64,000 nt of DNA from Desmodus rotundus (lineage: Eukaryota; Chordata; Mammalia; Chiroptera; Phyllostomidae): assembly GCF_022682495.2 (NCBI RefSeq), contig NC_071389.1:182017556-182081555 (forward strand), read 5' to 3'. A model generated the notes under the pieces. That model saw nothing but the letters and a program-made list of their open reading frames with translations. It searched no databases and was not told the DNA's origin. Position numbers and translations under genes: made by a program. Positions 22,746 through 36,000 of this stretch are shown one piece after another. Position 1 is the first letter of the stretch. Each line of letters opens with the position of its first letter.

Positions 22746-23044
22746 TTAAGCTTAGTTAAGTAGTACTATGGCAGCTGTGTTGCTCTTTGTTTTGGTGGTG
22801 GTGGTTCTTTAAATATTAAATATTAGGTTGAGTGGAATCAGGTTTATTTTTAAGCATGTCGCCAACATTGTACTTTAGAGAAGGCTAAAAGTTAAAATTA
22901 CATCTTGCAATTTATCCAAAAAGAGTTGTCTCATAGATTTTCATCCAACAGCAATGGTGATATTTCTGTTCGGTGGGATTGGGGTGATTTTTTTTTTCAT
23001 TTTTTCCAAAACCTGCTCTCTTTTCACATAGCTTATATAAAGTA

Positions 23045-23255
23045 TAAATTGAGTTCTTACTCTGTGTCCGGGACTGGTCTACTTGCTTTATATTTATGAA
23101 CTAGGTATTATTATTATCCCTATCTTTAGTTGAAATAGCTGAAGCATGAAAGGGTTATAAATTTTCAGTTACCCAGCTAGTAAGAGGCAGAGCTGGAATT
23201 TCAACCTGTAGTCTGGCTCCAGAGTTTGTCTTTAACCACTGTGTTCTAATGCTTT
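23045..23255 (-). repeat. MIR element, - strand
   Basis: TATTATTATTATCCCTATCT, AGTTACCCAGCTAGTAAGAG and CAGTCTGGCTCC-like text followed by TTAACCACTGTG is the reversed MIR pattern. It ends about 600 nt before exon 2. Confidence 0.82.
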
Positions 23256-23869
23256 TATTAGACACACTGACTCTCATTTGCCATGTGCTTATACATAAGC
23301 TTAGCTTAGGTAACTTTCTTGGAGTATTTTTCTTACAGTGCTGGGTACTATATGTGTTATCTATAATACAGTAGTGCATAGTTGTGCTTTACTGAATCAA
23401 TGAATATGATGTTATGGTAAAATTATTTTTAATACAGTATAATCATTGCCTAATTCTTCTTGGCTTCAATTAATAACTGTTTTTCACTGTAGGTCCTCTT
23501 AGGAGCTATATATAGCCAGGATTGGCTGTTTTGAAGAAATCTAATACTACAAAAATTTGGGCAAAGTAATTTCTTAACAAATCTATTTATATTCCTAAAT
23601 AATTTTTTCTTGGTGTTACTCAGAAATATCGGTATGTTTTATTTATTTGAGTATTCTCCTTTTTGGGGTCCCTCTGTTAAACTATTAGTTGATATTTTAG
23701 CATTGTGATATAATTCAGTTCTTTATAGATTAAGCCTTAAAGAGTTTGGGCATAATTATGAAATTTGTAAAGAGTTCAGTCACGATTGTGAAGTTTGGTA
23801 TTGAGTTTGGCCTCTAAAACTTGAAATAGTAATGATGTTAAAATTTGTTTTATTTTACGTCTCTTTCAG

Positions 23870-24004
23870 AATTCTCCACTTTATCAGTACTTACAGGATC
23901 TGGGACACACGGACTTTGAAATATGTTCTTCTCTGTCAGCAAAACCAGAAAAATGCTCAGTGACAGAGGGACAACAAAAGCCGCCTCTAAGAGCTCTGCC
24001 AAAA
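23870..24004 (+). CDS. VEZT: VEZT exon 2 (residues 13-57)
   Basis: The acceptor is TTTCAG at 23864-23869 and the donor is GTAAGA at 24005. The exon is 135 nt, phase 0 at both ends. It begins with Asn-Ser-Pro-Leu-Tyr-Gln and includes the motif [11 protein letters not shown], a conserved vezatin N-terminal segment. The phase-0 start fits an upstream first exon that ends on a complete Glu codon. No signal peptide is encoded, as expected for this protein. Confidence 0.95.
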
Positions 24005-27000
24005 GTAAGAGAGCATGTTCGTTCTCTATGACTTGATCTTTTGTTCTTTACCTTAACAAAAAACAGAAACAAAAAAATCCTCCATGTCCTCTCCAACACT
24101 TGTGAGACTTTACTTTTTATCATCGGTAGTACAAAACTTCCTGTTTAAGTAAACGTGAATCCTTGCTGTTTTGGACTGTTTCATAAGTGATATGTATAGT
24201 AAATGGAAATGAATATGGTTGAAGATCAAAATATATTATTTATTTAAATATTATATTTATCTTTAATATTTAAATATATGGAGAGGACCAGATAAATATA
24301 CTAAAACATTAATGAGAACCCAACTTCTGGGACTCATATATTAACTGGAATAACTTTTTCTCTAAATATATTTCTTAAAAGAGCACAAATTATAAGAAAG
24401 CAAATTGATAAGGTATTTCATAAACAATTTCAAGGATACCTCAGTGTCTGATGGCCTTTAGATCTGCAGTATTATGTACCTTTATATATACCTCATAGTT
24501 GGTGTACAGCAATTATGAGGCTAAGATACTAGATGAATCTCCATTATGTTCTATAAAGTTCATTAACCTAATACATTCATTTGTTTTATTTGACATATTT
24601 ATTAAAATAAAAAATTCTAGTACATTTCAGTTTTAATACAAAGAATTCTAATTTAATAAGAAATATAGCCAGATGACTAATTTTTTGAGCTAATTCTAGT
24701 TTAATCAGTATTTTATTATAAGACAGTTATTTTCAGGAGGTGGCTTTGAAAGTTTTCAATTACTTACTCTGTGGTGATAGAGGTCGTTTCTCCTGTTCTT
24801 TAAAAAATCCCTAACATGTGAGGTAACCACGCTGGGCCCATTTGCAACAGCAGATTAAATGCCAGAGAAAGGGTTTGGGTTTTTTTGTTTGTTTTGGTTA
24901 GTGTTTCTGACTGACACCCACAGGATGGGAGTTGGGGAGTGAGAGCTCACATGGTTCAGAGCCAGTTTGCTCGTCCTCTGTACTTAAACCCTGCCTTCTC
25001 TTTGCCCTGTCAAATATGGACATTCCTGGGAAAAGTTTTGAAAGGAAAACCTAAAGATCTATCTAATAGATTATTTATAGATTAAAACTTGTATTTGAGA
25101 TTACCCAGTAAGAAAAGACAAAGAAAGGCCCAAGGGATAATCTTGAGGCGTAGCCCGCACATTGACCTCTGTGTGGTGTTGGGGGAGCGCGGCGCTGGGG
25201 GAATGACGGTGTCGGGGTGCAAACCTGTGTTTTGTAGGTGTTCACTCCTTTCGTTTATGACAAGTGTTTTTACATATAGAAATGTTATTAATTTATAAAT
25301 AAAATAAGAGTAAAATTTCATCCCCTCAGAAATCGAGGAAGAGTAAAAAGCATAGCTAGAGAGTGTTTTTCAAAATCACCACATGTCTAGAAAGTTTGTT
25401 TAGTCTTCATCAGACACAGTTCAGCTGTATGAGCTGTATTTTTCTAAAATGGAGTTTTTCTAAATCTGGGGCAACTAAGTTTTAGAAAATTACTATACTA
25501 CTTAGTTCCTTCTCAGTGGATGTATTTTTAGAATTGCCCTCAAAATTCTGTTCAAACAGTGAAGTACCAGTTATTTTCTTTGGAAAGAAAAGTTTTGTGT
25601 ATGATATGAGTTCATAACGAAATGGTTCGTAGCACTAATACCCCTTTTTATACTATTTTTTCATGTGATTGTCAAGTACTCACTGAGTAGTCTGTACTGG
25701 TATTCTCACCATAAATATTTATTCTCTACATTTTTCGGGGGGGGGGGGGGTTCCTGTGATTTTTCTTTTTAAAGGATCACTGGCTTGCCTCTAATTAGTT
25801 TTAATCCTTAAGCTTTTAGAAGTGGAATCAATCAGAAGGCAAGAGTGTAGGAGAATCATTTTCAACACTTCTCTTATAAACTCATATTTAAGATTCTTCT
25901 TTGGAGTAAAATAGGCTTTTTACTGTTTACAGGGTTATTTCCAAGTTGCAAAGACTCATGTTTTCCACTGCATTCCCACATGCTATCTTGGCTGCCTCAA
26001 TCAGACACAAAAATCACAAGAACCCCTTTTTTTTGCATCTGCACTGAAACCTTAGCAGCAGACAGTAACTGCTCCACGTCTGTCACATAGACGTGTTTCC
26101 TGTGTTTACTCTTAAATGTTCCCTCTGTAAAGTTTAGCATCAGTCCTCTTCTCTGCTTGGTCTGTTTTCTCTGAGAGATGCCCTCTACTTCTTGCTTTCA
26201 TTGGCCACTCATGTCCATTCTCCATCTTTGCTGAGCTCCAGATGCTTGTTAGACGTTTCCACCTACCTGTGCCCCAGGAAGCTCAGATTTAACATGTCTA
26301 AAACATAGCTTCTTTCCTTAGCACCCCACAAATTCTTTTTATATATTTCCAAATTACCACCTTCTTAGTTATCTTAAACTTTCCATCACTCCCACATTGA
26401 TTCGGTCACAAAATGATATGTCGGCGTCTGTGCCTCTAAAATATAACCCTAATCACTACCATTTTTGCTGTCCTACTACAGGCCTGGATATTGTTTAGCT
26501 GGCTACAGTCATGTGCTGCCAGTACAGCCTCTGCACTGTTGCCAGTTATTTTTCTTTCATTTAGAATGGAAGGGCAGATAAAGTGCTTCTTAGATAAGGT
26601 CAAGTTAAAGGAGTTCATCATCACCAAGCCATTATTATATGAAATGTTAAAGGGACTTATTTAAGAAAAAGATACAAAATATGAACAGTAAAATGACAAC
26701 AAACTCACAACTATCAACAAATGAACCTAAAAGAAAAGAAAAACAACAAAAACTAAGCAAACAACTAGAACAGGAACAGAATCAGAGAAATGGACATCAC
26801 ATGGAGGGATTTCAGTGAGGAGGGGGAAGGGAGGAATAGGGGGGAAAAGGTACAGGGAAGAAGAAGCATCATTTGTAAGCATAAAATAGACAGGGAGAGA
26901 TCAAAAATGGTATAGGAAACAGAACTCAGAAAAAAAAACTTATATGCACTACCCATGGACATGAACTAAGGGAGGGGGGAATGCTAGTGGGTTGGGGGGT

Positions 27001-30000
27001 GCAAGACCAAGGGGGGGGAAGGGGAAAAAATTGGGAAGACTGTAATAGCATAATCAATAAAATATACTTAAAAAATAAATAAAATAAAATGCTGATTTTT
27101 TAATTGTATCACTCCTTGCATAAAAACCTTAGGTGGCTCCTCACAACCTTCAGGATAAAATCTAAACTATGGTGGCATATGAAACCGAAGTTCTTTAAAA
27201 CCCATCTCAGTATGTCTTTTAACTTTATCGCAATCCCCTTGAGTCTCAGCTGTCCCAGACTATGCCACCAGCCCCACAGCATGTTCTTCCGTGGCTCTCT
27301 CCTGTAATCCTCCTGTTCCCTTGCCTGAGTGTCCTAACTTCCTCCGTTGTTAAATTTCTACTCATCTGTTAGGGCTTAGTTCCACTGTTAGCTCCCCTTG
27401 ACCTCTTCTTTTTCCATACTTTTCCAGACTATACATTGGTTCGTAATTATTGGTACTGTCTCTTCTGTACTAAGCTCTTGACCACGAAGGTTAGGTGTAT
27501 TAGTCTTTCTTCCCATGACCCTTTTTCAGTACCTGGGATAGATATAGTGATCACTCAGTGAATGTAAACTCCATTTATGGGCACACTCAGGAAATGGACT
27601 ATTAAGGTATACTGAATTTTTGAGTGACTCAATAATATACTTTTTATTTCAGTGAGAGTTTTTCTAAAATTAAATTTTCATTCTGCCTTAGTATTATGGA
27701 ATGAAATGTTCTTAATATCTGAGAACTTGGAGAGCCCTGTGGTTTGCCTCTGAAATCCACACCATCATCACGTTGACATACATAGTTTATGCTGTACCCA
27801 AGATAAATGGGCTGTACCACAGTGATTTCTGACTGCTTATTAAAAATCGCATATTCGGGTCTTATTCCAAACTTACTGAATCTAAATCTTTAGTTTGGAG
27901 ACTCAGGAATATGTTTCTAACTAACGAGAATCCAGTGGATTTTGATGTGCAAGTAAATTTGGAACTAATAAGGAGGCTGAGACATACTGACAAAGCATGT
28001 AACCTGGATGATTTTCTCTTTTTCTGATAAAAATTGTGATTAATTAGACATAAGTTATTTGATGTTTTTCTGCTGCTTGGCTGTGGTTTAATAATCCTAT
28101 ACAACATCATTCATCTCCTTCAGCAAGGCATTCTGTTAAAAGTGGCTGAAACCATCAAAAGTTGGATTTTTTCTCAGTGCAATAAGAAAGATGACTTACT
28201 TCACAAGTTGGTAAGTGTTCTTTTTACCTTTTCATTTTGTCAATTTTCAGGGCTCTAGTGTACTAGTGAGAGAATTAACGAATCAGAATTTGTCTTGCTA
28301 TTGATTTGGATGGTGATTGATTTTTTATTAGAAATTCTGGGCAGTTCTTCAAAAGGAGACTCTCCACTTCATGAATTGTTAAATAAAGTTGTTTCTATCA
28401 CCTAAAAAAAAAGGAATTCTTCAATAACTGGAGATCTTTGAATTTGGACTCATAAGTATCATTTCATAGTTCTAAGCGGTTATTAGCCATTTAGGATAAA
28501 GTAGTCCGGTAGTTGTTGAAACCTTATTTGTTAATCTCTAATTTCCTTCTGCCGTCTTCTTCCATTGACAGCTATTTCCCTCAGCAGGGAAGGGAATAGG
28601 AATGTAGCCATTAATGGGGTCTTCTCCCTTTTTCATTAGAGACTTGACTGTCTCTATCCTTACCCCACATCCAATGATACAAGGCTTGGGTAAAAAAAAC
28701 CCTCAAGAGTGGTTCCTCCCTAATTTATGTATCATTTAATCTGCAGCTTCAGATTAATTTATTTTATTTTATTAATTTATTTACCATTCTCTGATGACTT
28801 CCTATGTAAAATTTGGTCTCCTGGGTCTGATAAATTATAGAATTTTCCAAAGACTTGGAATAGTCAACATTGAGAGCCTTTGTGATTCTGTAAGGGTTGC
28901 TGTTTTCCTTCTCTCTGCCGCAGTTTATCTGTTTGACCTCTTGACCCCCAAGAGGGAGTAGTACTTCATGGTTTTACAGCGTAACAATACAAAATTGAAG
29001 TTATGACGTACTTCTCATGGTTCTCAGTAGGAGTGATCAGGTTACAGGGAAGCAGGTTTCCAGGATCCTCTGCTGGCCTGTGACCCTAAGATAATAATTA
29101 TTATTCTTGTAAATTATTATTTATAAAGAAATGTTTACAAAGTGCTTTCACATTTTGATTTGCTAATCTAAACTTCCAACAGGTAAAATGCACCAAAACT
29201 TGTAAGGAAAACCTTGTTGGAAATCCTGAGGTTCAGACAGCTCAGTGTGGTTTAAGAATACATAAATGAATTATTCAGGAATGTTCACCTAGGAAGTGAT
29301 GGAGTCAGAATTTGCATTCAGATCTCCTGGTTTCAAAGCCCAGGCTCTTTACTTTAATCCACTACCTCTTAGTTTGAGTATTATTATGTTTTGACTGACT
29401 AAAATTACTATTTCAGCAATCCAAAAGGGCAAGTTCTCTGTTCAGGGCTTCATCTTTGTAGGTGTGTTGGAAAGGTCATTGAAGTGTCTTGTCATCTACA
29501 TCGAATATCCACTCTACCCAGGTGGAGCCATCCTCACTCTTCAGAGATACTAGGACTCTGGTAATGTATATGGGTCCATATACATTTTTCTGTGGTTCAG
29601 CCATGGTTTATATAGTCCTGAGCTTTTCATTCTGGGTTCTTTGTCTCTGGCCACGTGTTTCATGTCATGCTTCACTATAAAGTGCCAGCTTCTATGTGTA
29701 TCCCTTTGGGCTTATATTATGGAGAATTGTAGGAAGTAAAACCTAAGAAATAGTTTGCTGGTAATGGAACAAGGCATTGCCTAGTTGGCTTCTGGCATGA
29801 GATTGCTTGACCTTTTCCCCTGGGTTGTTTCAGAGTTGAAATTTTGTTAGCTATACAGCTATTGAACCAGTCCCTCTTTCCTTTTACAAAAGTACTGCCA
29901 ATTGCTCCATGACATCTGAACATTTTCCCATTGTTCATTTTTATTACAGTAGTATTTTTCTTCTTAAAGATGGAAAAATTCCTTCATAGCAACTATGATG

Positions 30001-33000
30001 ACAGTGATATTAGCACTTCTAAAGCAGTTTGTAGGCTATAAAGTGCTTTCACACATGTTATCTCATTTGACCCTCATTAGCTTTATGAAATAGTATCACA
30101 TGTTAAACAGTCTATAAGGTCATTGAAGTGTATCAACACATGAATAATCATTCCCTTCGCCATCCCTGGGGCAAAAATATAAATCTCTTTATTCTTTAGC
30201 TGTGCTTTTCCTTCCTTTTCATTCCATCTAGGAAGAAATCTTTTTCTCTCTTTATATCCTAAAAAGATCCCTATTATCTATCATATCTATCATATCAGAT
30301 CCAATTAATCATGTCAGCATCAAGAGGCTGCGTAATTTGCCCTAATCTACCTTTATAGTCTTATCCACCAATATTTCCATCAGCCAACTCAGTCTTCCTT
30401 TTCCTTTATTCCATGCCTGTTCTTTTTGTCTGTGTTCTTGCTATTGTACTGTGGTAGAATTCTTTCCATTTTTCTATTATTGGAGTCTTTTCAATAAGCA
30501 GTCCTAGCTCTTCCCTAAGGCCTTTCCCAGAAACTTTAGCCCATTCATTGATCTCTTATTTTCTACAACAGCCTAGTAGTAATTATCTATGCTATGATCT
30601 GTAAGTTTTTGTATTATATTATATATGCTTTTCTTTATTATGTTGTAATTAGTTCATGTATGCTAACAGCACTAGCAGCTACCACTTCCATAGTGTTTAC
30701 TGTGCACCGTACACTCTTGGCATTTTACAAATATTGACCTAATTCTCACAACAACCCTGTGAAGCTGGCACTACGTATTTTTCAGATGAGGAAACTGGAA
30801 CAGAGAGTGAGGTGTAGTAAAAGGTAAAGGAGCCAAATACATGGCAACAGAAGATGATTTGACTTTGCGTGGTGGGCACACAGTGCAATATACAGACCAC
30901 GTGTCATAGAAATGTACCTGAAAACCTTCATGACCCTACTGACCAGTGTCACCCTAATAAATTTAATTTTAAAATAAGGAAAGTGGAACAGAGAGGTTAT
31001 TAACCTGCTTAAGTTGTGGAACCAGGATATAAACCCAGGTACTAATTAGGTTGTGGTACTCAGACTTGTTGAGGGCGAACCAAAGTTCGCATAGTGCACC
31101 TCCCTGCAACACATAGCGCCCAACTGTTCAGATGATATCTGCTAATATTTAAGTCCATCAGAATTGGTACCTTTTGAATTTCATGTGTTTGAGTCTTGGA
31201 CCTGATTCCAAACAGGTCTATTGTAGCATGTTTCTTATTTAGCAGGTATCTATTTCCCCAGTATTTTCATTGCCCTATTGCAACACAGTTTCCATATTTT
31301 CTGCAGTTCTTATTTTTATAATTAAAAGGTAATAGTTTATAATTTATCCTTAAGAAAAACTTTATTCATTAATCTTGTTCAATTTTACAGCTATAATTAT
31401 CAGAATATAGTTCAAGTTCTTCCTTTGTAGAGGCAATCTAATAACTAAGATAATATTTTGTTATTTGGAGTGTCTTGGTACCTTTTAAGTTAATTTGCTT
31501 GTGTAAATGACTGTAGGTTATTAGTTTGTCACACTCTTGAATCAGATATTCCCAAAGCTATTAATACTGTGTCAGAGCACATTGGTTTGGGGTACACATT
31601 ATCCCACTTTTGGAGGTAGGTCTGATGCCAAGGAGTGGGGTTGAAGAAAGTGAGTTCCTGATTAAGCAGCATGTCTGTAAGAGGTTCTGTGAAGAGGGAA
31701 TGCTCCCACTGTGTTAATAGCTTTTCTCCTCTCAATGAGCCTTACTTAGCCTTCATTTAGTAAGGCTTCTTTCAACTTACCAGTATATAGGCATACAGAG
31801 GTCTCATAAAAGGTATGATTTAAAGCGTTTGTTAAAAAAAAAAAAAGCTTAATTTTTTAATACTGTATTTGAATGTGTCTATGTCTGATTGGGGATTCCA
31901 AACCAAATAGTAAGACCAATATATGAAGTTTATTTCAAAGATTACTTGAAAATCTACCATGCTTCACTTCCTGCCCCTGTTGCTTCCCTCCCCATCCTCC
32001 ACACCCGAAGGTAGTATAAAGTGAGTTGTGCTGCTCTCTCTTTATGAAAGTGGGGTGGGACATCAAACAGTTAAGTGATTTCTACGGTTAGAATCAGGAT
32101 TGTAAGGAGGAGGAGGCGAGAGTTCAAACATAAAAGGGCTGCTGAGCCCATGCAGAGTGTGCCAGCAGAAGGTGAGAAAGCCGCATCAGGCTAAAAGGAA
32201 AACGAACATTCCATTGAAACAGTGTTATTGTTTTAGATTAGGGAAAATGAATAAATAAATATCCTAGTGGATAGGCCTAATATTAAAAACATTCTTTTTC
32301 TTCTCTAACAGTGCTGTGTAAGCTGTGATCAAGTTTGACATACGGATCACTGCATTCCTACTAAGTCCCCATTATGAGCAGCTAGGGCTGGACTCGGTGG
32401 TGTGAGATTGCAAACCCACTGCTTTCAAATGCTAGACCTTCCTCTTTTAATTGCTAATGACTTTGTCCTTTAAAAGTTCTCTTTATTTTTATCTTACAGT
32501 AGGATCAGTCTAAATTTAATACAAGAATGAAACCTTAAGTTTTGTGGTGGAGCAGAATATAAACAATGAAGCAAAATTCAACTACCAGATACTTAGGCTT
32601 TGAAATCAGACTTCTGGAAAATTAGTTAATTTCTTTGGGCTTCTTTGTTCTCCTCTTAAAGAATGGAGAGAAGGATGATAACGTACATCACAGGGTTACT
32701 GTGAGAATTAACCTATCTGCTTGCTACCTAACATTGCTACCTCGTCTCTTACCTCTACCACGTACACTTTGCATAAAGCTAATATCAATGACTTGCAGTT
32801 CTAGAGGAGCTTTTATTCTGTCTCATCTGACTCTTCCAACTCTTACATCTGGTCAGTTCTTGTTCCTACTTTAAGACTCAGCTCAGGCATTACCTCCTTT
32901 GCTTTCTCTGACTTCATTGCAAGTTTTGGTCGCTCTATGGCATTTTCATAATATCCTTGGTATACCTAATTGCACTCCTCTGTTTGCTTTTTGGTCCTTC

Positions 33001-36000
33001 ATTAAACTATGAGCTCTATAAATAGAGACTTGTATGTCTTGTTCATTTTTTTGTGTGTCTTGGTGCCAAGCATGGTGCCTGGTATGTTTGAGATTATTTC
33101 TTGATAGATATGTAGAAGGAAAAGAGGAAGGAATAAATGAGCTGGTATACGTGAAAGCATTTTGCAAACTATAAATGCCATGCACATGTTAATGTGGTTT
33201 TACATTACATTCCTTAATGATGTATTTTTAATATCCAAATGTTCATTTTTAGAAGGCCTTGATCCTGCTGGCTATACTGTTACAGTATCCAGGAACAGCA
33301 TCTTATGTTACCAAATTACGTTTTCCATGTGTGTTCCAGCAATTTAATTAATTGGGGTTAACAAGACATTTATTAATCTGTAGTTACTTCACCTATTTTT
33401 ATTAAAAATGTATTATTTCACATCTGGTGGCTCAATAATATCCACCTCGATTTTTATTGTTTCACATTTACAGTGGAAAAAACCCCCCATACATTATAAG
33501 CAAGATAGATTGGACTGTTGTTTCTTCTTCTTGGAGTTTATACTGAAAATAAGCACCTCTAAGTTTTATTAGCACTTTAGTAGCTTAGCATTTAATGCAA
33601 AATTATGTATGCATCAATACCTCTCTTCTGGTCTGTTAATGGCAAGGATATTGGATTCCGACTCGACTCACTACATACCATCCTGCAACAGGAAGTCCTG
33701 TTACAAGAGGATGTGGAGCTGATTGAGCTACTTGATTCCGGTATCCTGTCTGCGGGGCAACCTCAACAGGAAAATGGACACCTTCCAACACTTCGCTCTC
33801 TGGCGACCCCTAATATTTGGTGCTGTCCAGAAAACATCTATCCTTTGCTTATGTATAGAGTATTCAGAGGAAAGCCATCATTTTGCTCCCCATTGTAAAG
33901 GCATTATAAACATTCCATACATTGTAGCATTGTGGCTAATTACATGCCAGAGGTTTTTTAGAAGTACCTTTCTAAAGTAAATCCTATGTAAAGTGAAGCT
34001 GAAAAAAAATCCACTTTCAAGTCAGTATAATTAGTTCTGAATTTAACAGCCCAATAACAGGTATGACATGCCAAAAGGAACCTGTCTTACCCATATACCT
34101 GTGCACACGTGTGCATGCAGGCCTAGCCAGTTCTTCGTTTCTTCACAATTAGTAGATTATATCATAATTACATTGTAGAGACAAGGGTAGCATGGGACAT
34201 GGAAGTAAACAATCACCTCTTGCTTTATTGGCTAAGAGATCACAGGGAACATAGTCTAATGGTTTACACTATCCTAGAACTTTTCAGCAACTTCAAATAT
34301 TTGCATCTAATAAGTCGGAGGATAATCCATTTTTTTAAAAAAGAAAGAAGAATGGTAAGGAAGGATTATATATACACAGAAGTATTAATGTCCTCTTCCT
34401 GTTAAAGTATCAGTTTATTAAATGAGCTAAATCATTGCTTAAACTGTTCCAGGCTATACAAGCAATTACATTCATTGGCCTCAGTGTCATGAGTTCATCT
34501 GTCACACTGACAACTGCTTCGTATTCTAACATAGCAAAGTGTGATGTTTTCCAAACGTGTCTCACTCACATATCATCACGATGAAGTAAAGCATCTTTTC
34601 CTTTAAAAATAAAAGAACTTAAGGTGCTGCTAAAAGGAACCATAGGTTTTCAGAATTTAATGACTTTCAAGTTTTCTTTAGCCACAGTTGTGATTAAGCA
34701 ACTATGAGGCCTGTAAATAATTGTAGACTTTTCTACAATTATACATGTTAATATGTACAAATAGATGATGAGAGTTTGTTCTAAAAGTACAGGATGCCAT
34801 GGTGAAGTAGGGCAGGCAAATATTTATTAAGAAGCACTTTATATGTGACTTTCTTTGCAGTTTGACTGTATTGCTGTTTTTTCGACACATCTCTACATTC
34901 ACCTTTTCTAATATATACACCTTTTCATCAAAGCCTTCATTGCTCAAAAGATGGGTTTTAATCTATACATTTGTAATTGACCTAAGTGAAAATATTTTAC
35001 ACACATTTTTACTTCAATTGAAGCAGTGTCAAAGTATAAACCTTGTCCATATTACGGTCTACAGTGTATGTATTCCAGATTTGTGACAATATAAAATTAG
35101 ATGGCTTCATTCAAAATAATTACTCATCAAGTATATATCACTTCTAATTGGAAAAATGCTTGTATTTTCTTGAGGTTTTATATATATATCCAAATAATTA
35201 AAGTCTGATTTTAAAGAAAAGGAACTCATAATGTATTTGAATATTAATAAGCATTTTAATATTAAAATTAGTAAAAATTAAACTATTTTTACTTTTAAAT
35301 TTGTAAAGTTGGATTTTTAAATCTATAATTTGTTTTTAGATTAAGGAGTCCATGTCTTTTAAAAATAAAAAGTCATGAACCTAGAGGGTGTTATGCTAAG
35401 TGAAATAAGTCGAGAGAGAGACAAACACTATATGATTTACAAATGGAATCTAAAAATCAAAATAAGCAAACAAAACAGAAACAGACTCATAGATACAGAG
35501 AACAAACTGATGGTTATCGGGTGGTAGGGGTGTTGGGGGACTGGGTGAAAAAGGTGAAGGGATTAATAAATTCAGCTTGGTAGTTACAAAATAGTCATGG
35601 AGATATAAAGTTGCAGCATAGGGAAATATAGTCAATAATCTTGTAATAATTATTTAGGTGCCAGGTGGGTACTTGAATTATTGGGCGAATCACTTCATAA
35701 ATTATGTAATTGTCTGCTGTACACCTGAAACTAGTATAAAATCATATTGAATATCAACTGTAATTGAAAAAGTTTTTAAAAACAAATGTTTTAAATCATG
35801 TCAGAAGGCACCTATTTCTTATGTCCTTTACTTAATAAACTTATTAGCTCAGATTTTAATATCTAAGGACCACTGTCTAGTTGCTAGATATTTTTACACT
35901 ATTTCACACGATTTTTTTAAATGTCATATTTTTTAAGGTCTGTGTTACAAAGAAGCTAAAATTTTATCTATTTTAGGAAACCTAACTTACTGATAAGGTA

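Larger units (their letters stand above)
24005..28123 (+). other. VEZT: VEZT intron 2
   Basis: GTAAGA to CAG. Contains L2 sequence from about 26100 to 27570 interrupted by an L1 at 26568-27092, a 14-G run at 25737, and otherwise AT-rich sequence (24200-26090) in which I see no feature. Confidence 0.9.
28211..33646 (+). other. VEZT: VEZT intron 3
   Basis: Contains MIR relics near 29100-29370, 29990-30100 and 30670-31050 (the last split by an L1 tail), and MIR/L2 sequence at 32590-33140. 31060-32580 and 28220-29090 show nothing I can name. Confidence 0.9.

Noticed and set aside
1..23869. VEZT exon 1 and promoter within the window
   Set aside because: I looked for an ATG-Thr-Pro-Glu-type start and a GC-rich promoter and found neither. 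The known first intron is long, so it should lie upstream.
33605..33898. 97-codon open frame as a distinct gene
   Set aside because: Its centre is VEZT exon 4; the ends are reading into flanking intron.
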